Assembly (NCBI RefSeq): GCF_018373095.1
Contig: NZ_JAHAHT010000047.1
Coordinates: 1 to 12,553 of the forward strand
Direction: 5' to 3'
Length of the DNA: 12,553 nt
Source of the DNA: Haemophilus parahaemolyticus
Lineage (GTDB): Bacteria; Pseudomonadota; Gammaproteobacteria; Enterobacterales; Pasteurellaceae
The position numbers and the translations under genes are program-made. The notes below the pieces were generated by a model. That model had not been told where the DNA came from. It made no database searches and was given only the letters and a program-made list of their open reading frames with translations. Every line of letters starts with the position of its first letter. The first letter of the stretch is position 1. This document shows positions 1 to 7,149 of the stretch, in pieces.

Positions 1-559
1 TACCAAACTCTATGGTGTAACAAGCGGTGAGATCTTGGCAAAACTTCACGAAAATTCGACCGCTTTAGTGTTCCCACAAGGGCAAAAGCGTGCAATTGTA
101 TGGGGTGAAAATTTAGAAATAAATGGTTCGGCTAAACTTTGGGATTTAATAGATATTCAAGACGGTTTGCCGATTTTGCTTAAAGCAAACCAGTTTGAAC
201 TTATCCCTCAAGCAGCAAATTTACAAGCGGTCGAAAATGCAATTTCCTTTACCAAAGGTTGCTACATTGGGCAAGAAACCGTAGCACGAGCAAAATATCG
301 CGGTGCAAATAAACGTGCGATGTTTACGTTGGTTGGTCAAGTTGCAGGCGAAATTACTTTACCAGAAATTGCTTCTAGCATTGAAATGCAATTCGGTGAA
401 AACTGGCGTGCAACAGGAACAATTCTTTCTGCTGTGCATTATCAAGATAAATTGTGGCTGCAAGTAGTAATGAACAAAGATGTAGAGCGAGAAGCAAATT
501 TCCGTGTGAATGGCATTGCATTGCAGATTTGTGAGTTGCCGTATTCGATTGAAGAGTAA
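1..559 (+). CDS. ygfZ: YgfZ, folate-binding protein of Fe-S cluster assembly/repair (3' part only)
   Basis: The frame is open from base 2 at the window edge to TAA at 557-559, about 185 residues, so the start lies outside the window. The TTG at 35 is only an internal codon. The diagnostic YgfZ/GcvT-like motif K-G-C-Y-I-G-Q-E is visible (about bases 257-280), followed by T-V-A-R-A-K-Y-R-G. Its cysteine is the conserved one of the family. E. coli YgfZ has about 326 residues, so this is roughly the C-terminal 55-60 percent. The family binds tetrahydrofolate and supports Fe-S enzymes, including the tRNA methylthiotransferase MiaB, in the cytoplasm. The gene converges on trpCF with a structured spacer between. 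It contains three USS cores (22-28, 59-65, 225-231). Identity is firm; function is known from the family. Confidence 0.93.
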   Translation, partial: TKLYGVTSGEILAKLHENSTALVFPQGQKRAIVWGENLEINGSAKLWDLIDIQDGLPILLKANQFELIPQAANLQAVENAISFTKGCYIGQETVARAKYRGANKRAMFTLVGQVAGEITLPEIASSIEMQFGENWRATGTILSAVHYQDKLWLQVVMNKDVEREANFRVNGIALQICELPYSIEE

Positions 560-568
560 ATAATGTAG

Positions 569-658
569 TGCATTTTTACGAAATTATGTAGCGAATGCAC
601 AAAATGGCTGTTGAGCCTGTTTGAAAACCGTAATTTCAGTTTTGTGCTGCTACATAAT
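569..658. terminator. Long imperfect inverted repeat between convergent ygfZ and trpCF, probable bidirectional terminator
   Basis: ATTATGTAGC (583-592) pairs perfectly with GCTACATAAT (649-658). Just inside it, GCACAAAA (597-604) pairs with TTTTGTGC (640-647). Together they make an 18-bp stem with a small bulge around a 35-nt loop. A competing smaller stem, GTGCATT (569-575) with AATGCAC (594-600), overlaps the left arm. T-rich DNA follows on the plus side (659-673). The spacer separates two converging genes, so termination in both directions is the simplest role. The length and the two alternative folds are more than a standard terminator needs. Confidence 0.5.
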
Positions 659-670
659 ATAATTTTGTTT

Positions 671-2086
671 TTATCGAATGGTGTTTAATAGCTCAAAACA
701 AGCGGTCAATTTCGTAAAATCTTTTACGCCTTTACTGCCTTCCACGCCTGAATTTAAATCTACCCCCAAACAGCCTTGTTGAAGTGCCTGCTCAATATTT
801 TCTGGATTAATACCGCCAGCGAGTAACGATTTTCCTTTAATATTTTCAGGAATGAGCGACCAATCAAAAACCTTGCCAGTGCCGCCTTGTTGATTGCCTG
901 ATTTGCTGTCGAGTACAAAACGGTCGATTTGCGAGTTATCATCAATGACCACATTGTCGGCATTCAAATCAATAGAAACGGCTTTCCAAATTTGGGTTGT
1001 GCCTGCCAGACGCTGATGCAGTTCGTTGATGTAATCTTCATCTTCATTTCCGTGCAGTTGCACTGCAAAGAGTTCTAATTGTTTTGCTATTTTTTCGACA
1101 AAATCGACCGCTTGATTTTGGAATACTCCCACATAGCAAAGCGGTGCATTTACAACCAATTCTTGAGCTTGACGAAGAGAAAGCTGGCGAGGTGAGCCTT
1201 CAGCAAAAATTAAGCCACCATAAAGCCCTCCCAATTCATACACAGCTTTGACATCTTGCGGACGGGTTAAACCGCACACTTTGTTTTCGCCGAAAATAAT
1301 CGCGCGCACTGCATTGTTTAGATCTGCACTACCCATCAAGCTGCTACCGATTAAAAAAGCATGCACATAAGGCTGGATTTGTTGCACTTGGCGGTGGTTG
1401 TACACGCCCGATTCAGAGATTAAACGAACGTCAGCAGGAATGCGGTCGCGGTATTTTTCCACCAAACGCACAATGCGGTTCATATCAATGGTGAGTGTGT
1501 GTAAATCACGGTTGTTCACGCCAATGATTTTTGCCCCTAGTGTTAAGGCTCGTTCGAACTCTTCTTCTGTGCTGGTTTCCGTCAGCACGCCCATTCCCAA
1601 TGAATGAGCAAGATTGGCAAGCTCAGTGTAAGTAGCATCATCAACCACAGAGAGCATCAATAAAATCGCATCTGCATTAAAATAGCGAGCAAGGTAAACT
1701 TGATATGTCGAGATCATAAAATCTTTGCATAAAATCGGCTGTGTAGTTTGCTGTTTAACTTGGTTGATGTAACGAAAATCACCTTGGAAATATTGTTCAT
1801 CGGTAAGTACTGAAATGGCAGAGGCGTAGTGTTTATAGACATTCGCGATCGCATCTAAATCGAACTCGGCACGGATTAATCCTTTAGACGGTGAAGCTTT
1901 TTTGCATTCCAAAATATAAGCGGGCTGATTGTGTGAACCTTTTGCTAATTCAGCATAAAAATGGCGATCGCTTGGTTTGATATGTGGAAGAATTTGCTCA
2001 AGGGGTAATTCTTTTTGTTTATTTTCTACCCAAATTGCTTTATCTTGCACAATTTTTTGAAGAATAGTCGGTTGGTTGGTTTGCAT
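671..2086 (-). CDS. trpCF: TrpCF, bifunctional indole-3-glycerol-phosphate synthase / phosphoribosylanthranilate isomerase
   Basis: 471 residues, the expected size for the fused enterobacterial/Pasteurellaceae form (E. coli TrpC is about 453). Residues 1-265 are the synthase barrel: E60-C-K-K-A-S-P-S-K-G, C-K121-D-F, N-N-R-D-L (191-195) and S-E-S-G (224-227) carry its active site. Residues 268-471 are the isomerase barrel, with the catalytic cysteine in K-V-C271-G-L-T-R and the catalytic aspartate in V-D443-L-N-S-G. It catalyses two consecutive cytoplasmic steps of tryptophan synthesis, PRA to CdRP to indole-3-glycerol phosphate. The ATG at 2084-2086 is preceded by an AGAAGG Shine-Dalgarno sequence at normal spacing. 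No trp gene flanks it: yqcC is divergent upstream and ygfZ convergent downstream, so it is probably transcribed alone. I see no clear TrpR operator or attenuator leader. Confidence 0.97.
   Translation of the reverse strand: MQTNQPTILQKIVQDKAIWVENKQKELPLEQILPHIKPSDRHFYAELAKGSHNQPAYILECKKASPSKGLIRAEFDLDAIANVYKHYASAISVLTDEQYFQGDFRYINQVKQQTTQPILCKDFMISTYQVYLARYFNADAILLMLSVVDDATYTELANLAHSLGMGVLTETSTEEEFERALTLGAKIIGVNNRDLHTLTIDMNRIVRLVEKYRDRIPADVRLISESGVYNHRQVQQIQPYVHAFLIGSSLMGSADLNNAVRAIIFGENKVCGLTRPQDVKAVYELGGLYGGLIFAEGSPRQLSLRQAQELVVNAPLCYVGVFQNQAVDFVEKIAKQLELFAVQLHGNEDEDYINELHQRLAGTTQIWKAVSIDLNADNVVIDDNSQIDRFVLDSKSGNQQGGTGKVFDWSLIPENIKGKSLLAGGINPENIEQALQQGCLGVDLNSGVEGSKGVKDFTKLTACFELLNTIR
698..706 (+). 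repeat. DNA uptake signal sequence, Apl-type core
   Basis: ACAAGCGGT followed by C and a T-rich tail, the Apl-type USS of Pasteurellaceae. It lies in the last codons of trpCF, in plus-strand orientation. Other full ACAAGCGGT cores are at 20-28 and 223-231. Shorter AAGCGGT cores on either strand are at about 59, 1107, 1139, 3178, 5692, 7325, 7548, 7867, 8105, 8321, 10242, 12192 and 12216. Confidence 0.85.
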
Positions 2087-2199
2087 ATTTACCTTCTGTT
2101 GCTCGTCTTAATTGGATTTTTACAAAAAGTTTACTCTAAGCTGTCTAAAATAGGAAGAAAATAGACTAAAATACTATTATTTAATGCAATAGATTTTTG

Positions 2200-2514
2200 A
2201 TGATGAAAACCAAAATTAGACAACATTTAACCGATTTACAAATCGCAATGCGAACCCACGAAGTTTGGGAAGCTACTCCGCCTTCTGCGGAAGCTTTAGC
2301 AAATCCACAGCCTTTCTGTATTGAAACGCTCACACCAACTCAATGGCTACAATGGATTTTTATCCCGCGTATGCACGCCTTGTTAGATAGCGATGCGGAT
2401 TTACCACGCAATTTTTCCATTACACCTTATTTAGAAGAAGCCTTAAAAGAAGAAGGCTATTTAAAGGCAATCCACTCACCCGTCTTGCAAATTGAATTGT
2501 TGTTAAAAGATTGA
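2200..2514 (+). CDS. yqcC: YqcC family protein (DUF446), function unknown
   Basis: About 104 residues, matching the YqcC family in length and in its signature, W-E-x-x-x-P-S-x-E-A-L near the N-terminus and T-P-T-Q-W-L-Q-W-I-F-I-P-R-M in the middle. It is a small soluble protein with no signal peptide or membrane segment. Two ATG codons lie in tandem (2200 and 2203); either may be the start. No good Shine-Dalgarno sequence precedes them, so the exact start is uncertain. It ends one base before truC begins, the same yqcC-truC pairing seen in E. coli, so co-transcription and possibly translational coupling are likely. The family is conserved beside truC, but I know of no established biochemical role. 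Confidence 0.9.
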   Translation: MMKTKIRQHLTDLQIAMRTHEVWEATPPSAEALANPQPFCIETLTPTQWLQWIFIPRMHALLDSDADLPRNFSITPYLEEALKEEGYLKAIHSPVLQIELLLKD

Positions 2515-2515
2515 T

Positions 2516-3232
2516 ATGGAATTAGAGATTTTATATCACGATGAGGAGCTGATTGCGATTAACAAGCCTGCAGGAATGTTAGTGCATCGCAGTTGGTTAG
2601 ACAAAGCAGAAACGGTATTTGCAATGCAAACCTTACGGGATCAAATTGGTCAGCATGTTTTCCCTCTGCACCGTTTAGATCGTCCTACTTCAGGCGTATT
2701 GCTATTTGCTTTGAATAGCAAAATGGCGAAAACGATGTGTGAATTATTCGAAAATCATCAAATGGAAAAAGGTTATTTGGCGGTGGTTCGAGGTTATTTG
2801 CAAGGACAAGCGAGAGTAGACTATCCGCTCAAAGTGATTTTAGATAAAGTGGCGGATAAATTTTCTCAAGAAAAGGAAGCACAAGAAGCGATAACCGACT
2901 ATCAAGGTTTAGCAACGGTGGAAATGCCATATCCTGTGGGTAAACATCAAACCGCACGTTATTCATTGGTCGAACTTTTCCCGCAAACAGGGCGAAAACA
3001 TCAGCTAAGACGCCACTTGAAGCATCTTTTTCACCCGATTATGGGGGATACTAAATATGGCGATTTGCATCAAAACCGTGCTTTAAGTGAACATTCTGGC
3101 GTAAACCGACTGATGTTACATTCTCATTTTTTGCATTTTATTCACCCAAAAACTTCGCAAAAAATTACGATAAAAGCACCGCTTGATGAACAATGGAAAA
3201 CGCTTTTTCAGTTCTTTAATTGGGATCTTTAA
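2516..3232 (+). CDS. truC: TruC, tRNA pseudouridine(65) synthase
   Basis: 238 residues of the RluA/TruC pseudouridine synthase fold, without an N-terminal S4 domain, as expected for TruC. The catalytic motif H-R-L-D-R-P-T-S-G lies at 52-60 with the nucleophilic aspartate at D55. L-F-P-Q-T-G-R-K-H-Q-L-R-R-H-L further on is the second family signature. TruC isomerises uridine 65 in the T-stem of certain tRNAs. The ATG lies one base after the yqcC stop, with only a weak A-rich ribosome site, which suggests coupling to yqcC. A hairpin terminator follows. Identification over other RluA-family members rests on the size and the yqcC neighbour. Confidence 0.95.
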   Translation: MELEILYHDEELIAINKPAGMLVHRSWLDKAETVFAMQTLRDQIGQHVFPLHRLDRPTSGVLLFALNSKMAKTMCELFENHQMEKGYLAVVRGYLQGQARVDYPLKVILDKVADKFSQEKEAQEAITDYQGLATVEMPYPVGKHQTARYSLVELFPQTGRKHQLRRHLKHLFHPIMGDTKYGDLHQNRALSEHSGVNRLMLHSHFLHFIHPKTSQKITIKAPLDEQWKTLFQFFNWDL

Positions 3233-3256
3233 CTTTTGAGTGAATTTTAGTTAGTT

Positions 3257-3316
3257 AAGCCATCAAAACGATGCGAAATGTTCAGTATTTCCTATGTTTT
3301 AATGGCTTTATATTTT
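3257..3316. terminator. Hairpin terminator between convergent truC and metF
   Basis: AAGCCATCAAAAC (3257-3269) pairs with GTTTTAATGGCTT (3296-3308) with a single mismatch. The loop contains a second inner stem, GAAAT with ATTTC. TATATTTTTT follows on the plus side, a good factor-independent signal for truC. On the minus strand the same stem follows metF, with a weaker T-tract. Confidence 0.7.
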
Positions 3317-3333
3317 TTAATAGTGATAGAAAA

Positions 3334-4212
3334 TTAAGGTCTCACCCCTAAAGTATGGCAAATTGCATAGGTTAATTCTGAGCGGTTTAGAGTGTAGAAG
3401 TGGAAATCTTTTACGCCTTCTTTTGATAATACACGAACCATATCCATTGCGATGCTTGCAGCAACAAGGTTGCGGGTGGTTGGGTCATCATCTAAACCAT
3501 CGTACATTCTGTGCATCCAACTTGGGATTTTCACGTTAGTGATTTTTGCCATTTTCTGAAGCTGTTTGAAATTAGTCACAGGTAAAATACCAGGCACGAT
3601 TTCAACATCAATCCCAACATTCACACAGCGGTCGCGGAAGCGGAGGTAGCTGTCGATATCAAAGAAGAACTGGCTGATTGCACGGTTCGCACCTGCATCT
3701 ACTTTCCGCTTTAAGTTAATTAAATCTGCTTGTGCCGATTTTGCTTCAGGGTGAACTTCTGGATAAGCGGCAACAGAAATATCAAAGTCTGCCACTTCTT
3801 TTAATAATGCTACTAAATCAGACGCATAAAAAGGTTTTTTTGCATAGCCTTTGGGTTCATCGCCGCGTAAAGCTACGATATTACGGATACCATTATCCCA
3901 ATAATCTTTAGCAATCTGGCGTAACTCGTCAGGCGTTGCGTCAATCCCCGTTAAATGCGGTGCAGCAATGAGACCTGTTTCTTGTTGAATACTTTTTACG
4001 ATGCTATGTGTACGATCACGTTCGCCCGAGTTTGCTCCATAAGTGACGGAGACGAATTTCGGTTTAAGTGGTGCAAGACGAGAAATAGAATCCCACAGTA
4101 AATTTTCCATTTTTTCATTTTTAGGTGGAAAAAATTCAAAAGAGACGTTAATTTTTCCGTTTAAATCTGCGATGTTTTGGTTTAAGTGATCGATATCTGT
4201 TGCAAAGCTCAT
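3334..4212 (-). CDS. metF: MetF, 5,10-methylenetetrahydrofolate reductase
   Basis: 292 residues, against 296 in E. coli MetF. It is an FAD-containing cytoplasmic barrel enzyme that reduces 5,10-methylene-THF to 5-methyl-THF for methionine synthesis. F-E26-F-F-P-P carries the catalytic glutamate (E28 in E. coli). A-L-R-G-D118-E-P carries the FAD/folate-site aspartate (D120 in E. coli). The C-terminus has the conserved H-F-Y-T-L-N-R. The ATG at 4210-4212 follows an AGAGGT Shine-Dalgarno sequence at normal spacing. It is divergent from the citrate operon across a 240-bp control region that carries a plausible sigma-70 promoter and a MetR-type box. No MetJ box (tandem AGACGTCT-like) is apparent. 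Confidence 0.97.
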   Translation of the reverse strand: MSFATDIDHLNQNIADLNGKINVSFEFFPPKNEKMENLLWDSISRLAPLKPKFVSVTYGANSGERDRTHSIVKSIQQETGLIAAPHLTGIDATPDELRQIAKDYWDNGIRNIVALRGDEPKGYAKKPFYASDLVALLKEVADFDISVAAYPEVHPEAKSAQADLINLKRKVDAGANRAISQFFFDIDSYLRFRDRCVNVGIDVEIVPGILPVTNFKQLQKMAKITNVKIPSWMHRMYDGLDDDPTTRNLVAASIAMDMVRVLSKEGVKDFHFYTLNRSELTYAICHTLGVRP

Positions 4213-4250
4213 AGCTACCTCTGTTATGCTGTAAAATCGAAATTAATTTC

Positions 4251-4279
4251 ACTTTAAATGGATTAATTTATTAAAGCAA
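4251..4279 (-). promoter_or_regulatory. Candidate metF promoter
   Basis: Read on the minus strand, TTGCTT (4279-4274) and TAAAGT (4256-4251) are separated by 17 bases. This is a reasonable sigma-70 pair, with a start predicted near 4244, about 30 bases before the metF ATG. Neither hexamer is perfect, which suits an activator-dependent promoter. Confidence 0.45.
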
Positions 4280-4300
4280 GCTCATATTTTTAGGATTTAA

Positions 4301-4317
4301 TATGAAATCTATTCATA
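4301..4317. promoter_or_regulatory. MetR-type (LysR-family) operator upstream of metF
   Basis: TATGAAATCTATTCATA is a palindrome with perfect 6-bp arms around 5 bases. It contains an exact match to the MetR consensus TGAA-N5-TTCA (4303-4315). Its centre lies about 65 bases upstream of the predicted metF start, the classic position of a LysR-type recognition site. MetR is known to act on metF in E. coli; its action here is inferred. Confidence 0.55.
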
Positions 4318-4330
4318 CAAAATATTTTTT

Positions 4331-4344
4331 TTGATATACATCAA
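4331..4344. promoter_or_regulatory. FNR box upstream of the citrate operon
   Basis: TTGATATACATCAA is a perfect match to the FNR consensus TTGAT-N4-ATCAA. A TAGAAT -10 candidate lies downstream at 4384-4389. That gives a start near 4396-4399 and places the box at about -60, a class I activator position. Anaerobic induction of citrate fermentation fits well. An effect on divergent metF cannot be excluded. Confidence 0.65.
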
Positions 4345-4383
4345 GAGTACCCCTTTATTATTAGATTTTTGATAAAAAATCAG

Positions 4384-4389
4384 TAGAAT
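4384..4389 (+). promoter_or_regulatory. Candidate -10 element of the citDEF promoter
   Basis: TAGAAT differs from TATAAT at one base. At 17-base spacing the -35 position reads TTAGAT, which is poor and consistent with dependence on an activator such as FNR. The inferred start leaves a leader of about 55 bases before citD. The citD Shine-Dalgarno AAGGA is at 4441-4445. Confidence 0.4.
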
Positions 4390-4452
4390 GCTCAGGAATT
4401 ATTTTTTCACTGAAATAAACCACTTTTGTTAATTTGAAATAAGGAACGCATT

Positions 4453-4740
4453 ATGCAGATAACCAAAGCTGCCGTAGCTGGTACATTAGAATCTAGCGAT
4501 GCACAAGTGCGAATTGCACCGGCTAATACGCTTGAAATTGAACTTAACAGTTCAGTAGGTAAACAATTTGGAGATGATATTCTTGCCACCATTCACGATG
4601 TGTTAAAACAGTTTGAAGTCTCAAACGCCCAAGTGATCGTGGAAGATAAAGGTGCATTAGATTGCGTGCTTCGTGCAAGATTAAAAGCCGCATTATTACG
4701 TGCAACCGATGAGCAAATTAACTGGGAGAAAGTGTTATGA
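4453..4740 (+). CDS. citD: CitD, citrate lyase gamma subunit (acyl carrier protein)
   Basis: 95 residues (family about 97-98). It is the acyl carrier subunit of citrate lyase and bears 2'-(5''-triphosphoribosyl)-3'-dephospho-CoA. The N-terminal A-A-V-A-G-T-L-E-S14 places the cofactor serine exactly at position 14, as in the Klebsiella and E. coli proteins. S-S-V-G-K-Q-F-G-D and D-K-G-A-L-D-C-V-L-R-A-R-L are the other family signatures. The ATG follows AAGGA by seven bases. The stop overlaps the citE start as ATGA. It is the first gene of the cluster here; in many relatives citC precedes it, and here it does not. Confidence 0.97.
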   Translation: MQITKAAVAGTLESSDAQVRIAPANTLEIELNSSVGKQFGDDILATIHDVLKQFEVSNAQVIVEDKGALDCVLRARLKAALLRATDEQINWEKVL

Positions 4741-5624
4741 GCCAACCAATTAAATTAAGAAGAAGTATGTTGTTTGTGCCAGGTTCAAATGCTGCGATGA
4801 TCAGCAACACTTTCATTTATAAACCTGACGCTATTATGTTCGATCTTGAAGATGCGGTGGCGTTAAAAGAGAAAGACTCCGCACGTATTTTAGTCGCTCA
4901 CGCCTTACAGCACCCACTTTATCAAGAGATTGAAACCGTTGTGCGTGTAAACCCGTTAGATTCTGAATTTGGTTTAGCTGACTTAAATGCCGTTGTGCGT
5001 GCAGGCGTTGATGTGGTGCGTATGCCAAAAACGGAAACCGCACAAGATGTAATTGATATGGATCACGAAATCACTGAAATCGAAAAAGCGTGCGGTCGTG
5101 AAGTGGGCTCAACCAAAATGCTGGCGGCAATTGAATCGCCATTAGGCATTACCCAAGCAAACAAAATTGCGACGGCTTCTAAACGTTTAATCGGTATTGC
5201 ATTAGGGGCAGAAGACTATGTGCGTAACTTAAAAACTGAGCGTTCTCCAGAAGGTATTGAGTTATTATTCGCTCGTTGCTCAATTCTCCAAGCTGCTCGT
5301 GCTGCAGGCATTCAAGCATTCGATACGGTTTACTCAAATGCAAACAACGAAGAAGGTTTCTTAGCAGAAGCAGCGTTAATCAAGCAATTAGGCTTTGATG
5401 GTAAATCGTTAATTAACCCTCGCCAAATTGAGTTACTTCACAACTTATTCGCACCAACACAAAAAGATGTGGATCAAGCAAGACGCATTATTGACGCAGC
5501 AGAAGAAGCTGAACGTAACGGTTTAGGTGTAGTTTCATTAAACGGTAAAATGATTGATGCACCAATTATTGATCGTGCGAAACTCGTTCTTGAACGTGCA
5601 AAATCTGGTATCCGTGAAGAGTAA
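4737..5624 (+). CDS. citE: CitE, citrate lyase beta subunit (citryl-ACP lyase)
   Basis: 295 residues, the usual length. CitE cleaves citryl-ACP to acetyl-ACP and oxaloacetate, the second half-reaction of citrate lyase. The HpcH/HpaI-like barrel motifs are visible in order: L-F-V-P-G-S-N (12-18), F-D-L-E-D-A (35-40) with metal and substrate acids, R70-V-N, R-M-P-K-T (95-99), I-E-S-P-L-G (132-137) and A-L-G-A-E-D-Y (155-161). The start overlaps the citD stop by four bases (ATGA), so translation is likely coupled to give matched subunits. It is followed after 12 bases by citF. Confidence 0.97.
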   Translation: MSQPIKLRRSMLFVPGSNAAMISNTFIYKPDAIMFDLEDAVALKEKDSARILVAHALQHPLYQEIETVVRVNPLDSEFGLADLNAVVRAGVDVVRMPKTETAQDVIDMDHEITEIEKACGREVGSTKMLAAIESPLGITQANKIATASKRLIGIALGAEDYVRNLKTERSPEGIELLFARCSILQAARAAGIQAFDTVYSNANNEEGFLAEAALIKQLGFDGKSLINPRQIELLHNLFAPTQKDVDQARRIIDAAEEAERNGLGVVSLNGKMIDAPIIDRAKLVLERAKSGIREE

Positions 5625-5636
5625 GGGGAATAAAAA

Positions 5637-7139
5637 ATGACAACTCGTGAACAACGTATCGAAAAATTCAACGCAGGTCGCCCAGTTTATCAAGCGGTGC
5701 CAAAAGCAGAATCTCTTGCACGTACAGCAAAAGACCGCAAAATTTGCAATAGTCTTGAAGACGCTATTCGCCGTTCAGGCTTAAAAGATGGAATGACCGT
5801 TTCATTCCACCACGCTTTCCGTGGCGGTGATTTCGTAGTAAATATGGTGATGAACAAAATTGCGGAAATGGGCTTCAAAAACTTAACCTTAGCTTCAAGC
5901 TCGTTAATCGACAGCCATTACCCAATTGTTAAACACATCAAAAATGGTGTAGTCACCAAAATTTACTCATCAGGTTTACGCGGTCAATTAGCGGATGAAA
6001 TCTCAAAAGGTATTTTGGCTGAGCCCGTAAACATCCATTCTCACGGTGGTCGTGTTCACTTAGTAAAATCAGGGGAGTTGAAAATCGACGTTGCCTTTTT
6101 AGGTGTGCCTTGCTGTGATAAATTCGGTAATGCAAATGGCTTTACAGGCAAAAGCAAATGTGGCTCATTAGGTTACGCTCGTGTAGATGCGGAATATGCC
6201 GATAAAGTGGTGTTATTAACTGAAGAGTTTACGGAATATCCACACCACCCAATTAGTATTGCTCAAGATCAAGTGGACTTAATCGTGCAAGTTGATGCGG
6301 TAGGTGATCCGAAAAAAATCGGTGGCGGTGCAACTCGTATGACAACCAATCCGCGTGAATTATTGATCGCACGTAAATGTGCGGAAGTGATCTTCGGCTC
6401 TGGCTACTTCAAAGAGGGTTTCTCACTTCAAACAGGTTCTGGCGGTGCTGCACTTGCAGTAACCCGTTTCTTAGAAGACAAAATGGTACGTGATGGCATT
6501 ACGGCTGATTTCGCTTTAGGTGGCATTACCTCAAGTATGGTAGCGTTACACGAAAAAGGCTTAATCAAAAAATTGATCGATGTGCAAAGTTTTGATGCAG
6601 TTGCTGCTGAATCTCTTGCACGTAATCCAAATCATATTGAAGTTTCCGCAAATCAATACGCAAATTTCAGCTCAAAAGGGGCTTCTGTTGAGCGTTTAGA
6701 TGTGGTGATTCTTTCAGCACTTGAAATTGACACCAAGTTTAACGTGAACGTGTTAACAGGTTCTGATGGTGTGATCCGTGGTGCTTCAGGTGGTCACTGT
6801 GATACTGCCTCTTCTGCTCAAGTGGCAATTATTGTTGCACCACTCGTTCGTGGTCGTATCCCAACGGTAGTGGAAAATGTGATTACTTGCGTAACGCCAG
6901 GTGAAAACATTGATATTCTTGTGACCGATCACGGTGTTGCTGTGAACCCGAAACGTCCAGATTTAATCGAAGCATTAACCAATGCGGGCATTCCGTTATT
7001 CACGATTGAGCAACTTTGTGAACGTGCTTACAGCATCACAGGTAAACCAAAAGAAATAGAATTTACTGACAAACCAGTTGCGGTAGTGCGTTATCGTGAT
7101 GGTTCAGTGATTGATACGGTATATCAAGTAAAAGAGTAA
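5637..7139 (+). CDS. citF: CitF, citrate lyase alpha subunit (citrate:acetyl-ACP transferase)
   Basis: 500 residues, close to the 505-510 of E. coli and Klebsiella CitF. It exchanges the acetyl group on CitD for citrate, forming citryl-ACP and acetate. The CoA-transferase-like fold shows a glycine-rich T-G-S-G-G at 266-270. A long conserved C-terminal block follows, reading L-T-G-S-D-G-V-I-R-G-A-S-G-G-H-C-D-T. A strong AGGGG ribosome site stands before the ATG. Expression is presumably coupled to citDE. After its stop comes a repeat element rather than the next gene, which breaks the otherwise tight operon. Confidence 0.97.
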   Translation: MTTREQRIEKFNAGRPVYQAVPKAESLARTAKDRKICNSLEDAIRRSGLKDGMTVSFHHAFRGGDFVVNMVMNKIAEMGFKNLTLASSSLIDSHYPIVKHIKNGVVTKIYSSGLRGQLADEISKGILAEPVNIHSHGGRVHLVKSGELKIDVAFLGVPCCDKFGNANGFTGKSKCGSLGYARVDAEYADKVVLLTEEFTEYPHHPISIAQDQVDLIVQVDAVGDPKKIGGGATRMTTNPRELLIARKCAEVIFGSGYFKEGFSLQTGSGGAALAVTRFLEDKMVRDGITADFALGGITSSMVALHEKGLIKKLIDVQSFDAVAAESLARNPNHIEVSANQYANFSSKGASVERLDVVILSALEIDTKFNVNVLTGSDGVIRGASGGHCDTASSAQVAIIVAPLVRGRIPTVVENVITCVTPGENIDILVTDHGVAVNPKRPDLIEALTNAGIPLFTIEQLCERAYSITGKPKEIEFTDKPVAVVRYRDGSVIDTVYQVKE

Positions 7140-7149
7140 CCTAATTCAT

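Noticed and set aside
35..559. A short gene starting at TTG 35
   Set aside because: The frame stays open to the left edge and the YgfZ match covers only the C-terminal part, so this is the tail of a longer gene.
569..658. Integron attC-like site, because of GTTGAGC and a long palindrome
   Set aside because: There is no matching pair of core sites in the right order, no integrase and no cassettes. The convergent gene layout explains a hairpin.
2197..2202. TTG at 2197 as the yqcC start
   Set aside because: Two ATG codons follow directly at 2200 and 2203, and there is no ribosome site favouring the TTG.
4369..4383. A second FNR box (TTGAT then ATCAG)
   Set aside because: The spacer is five bases instead of four and the last base is wrong. 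It is probably just AT-rich sequence near the promoter.
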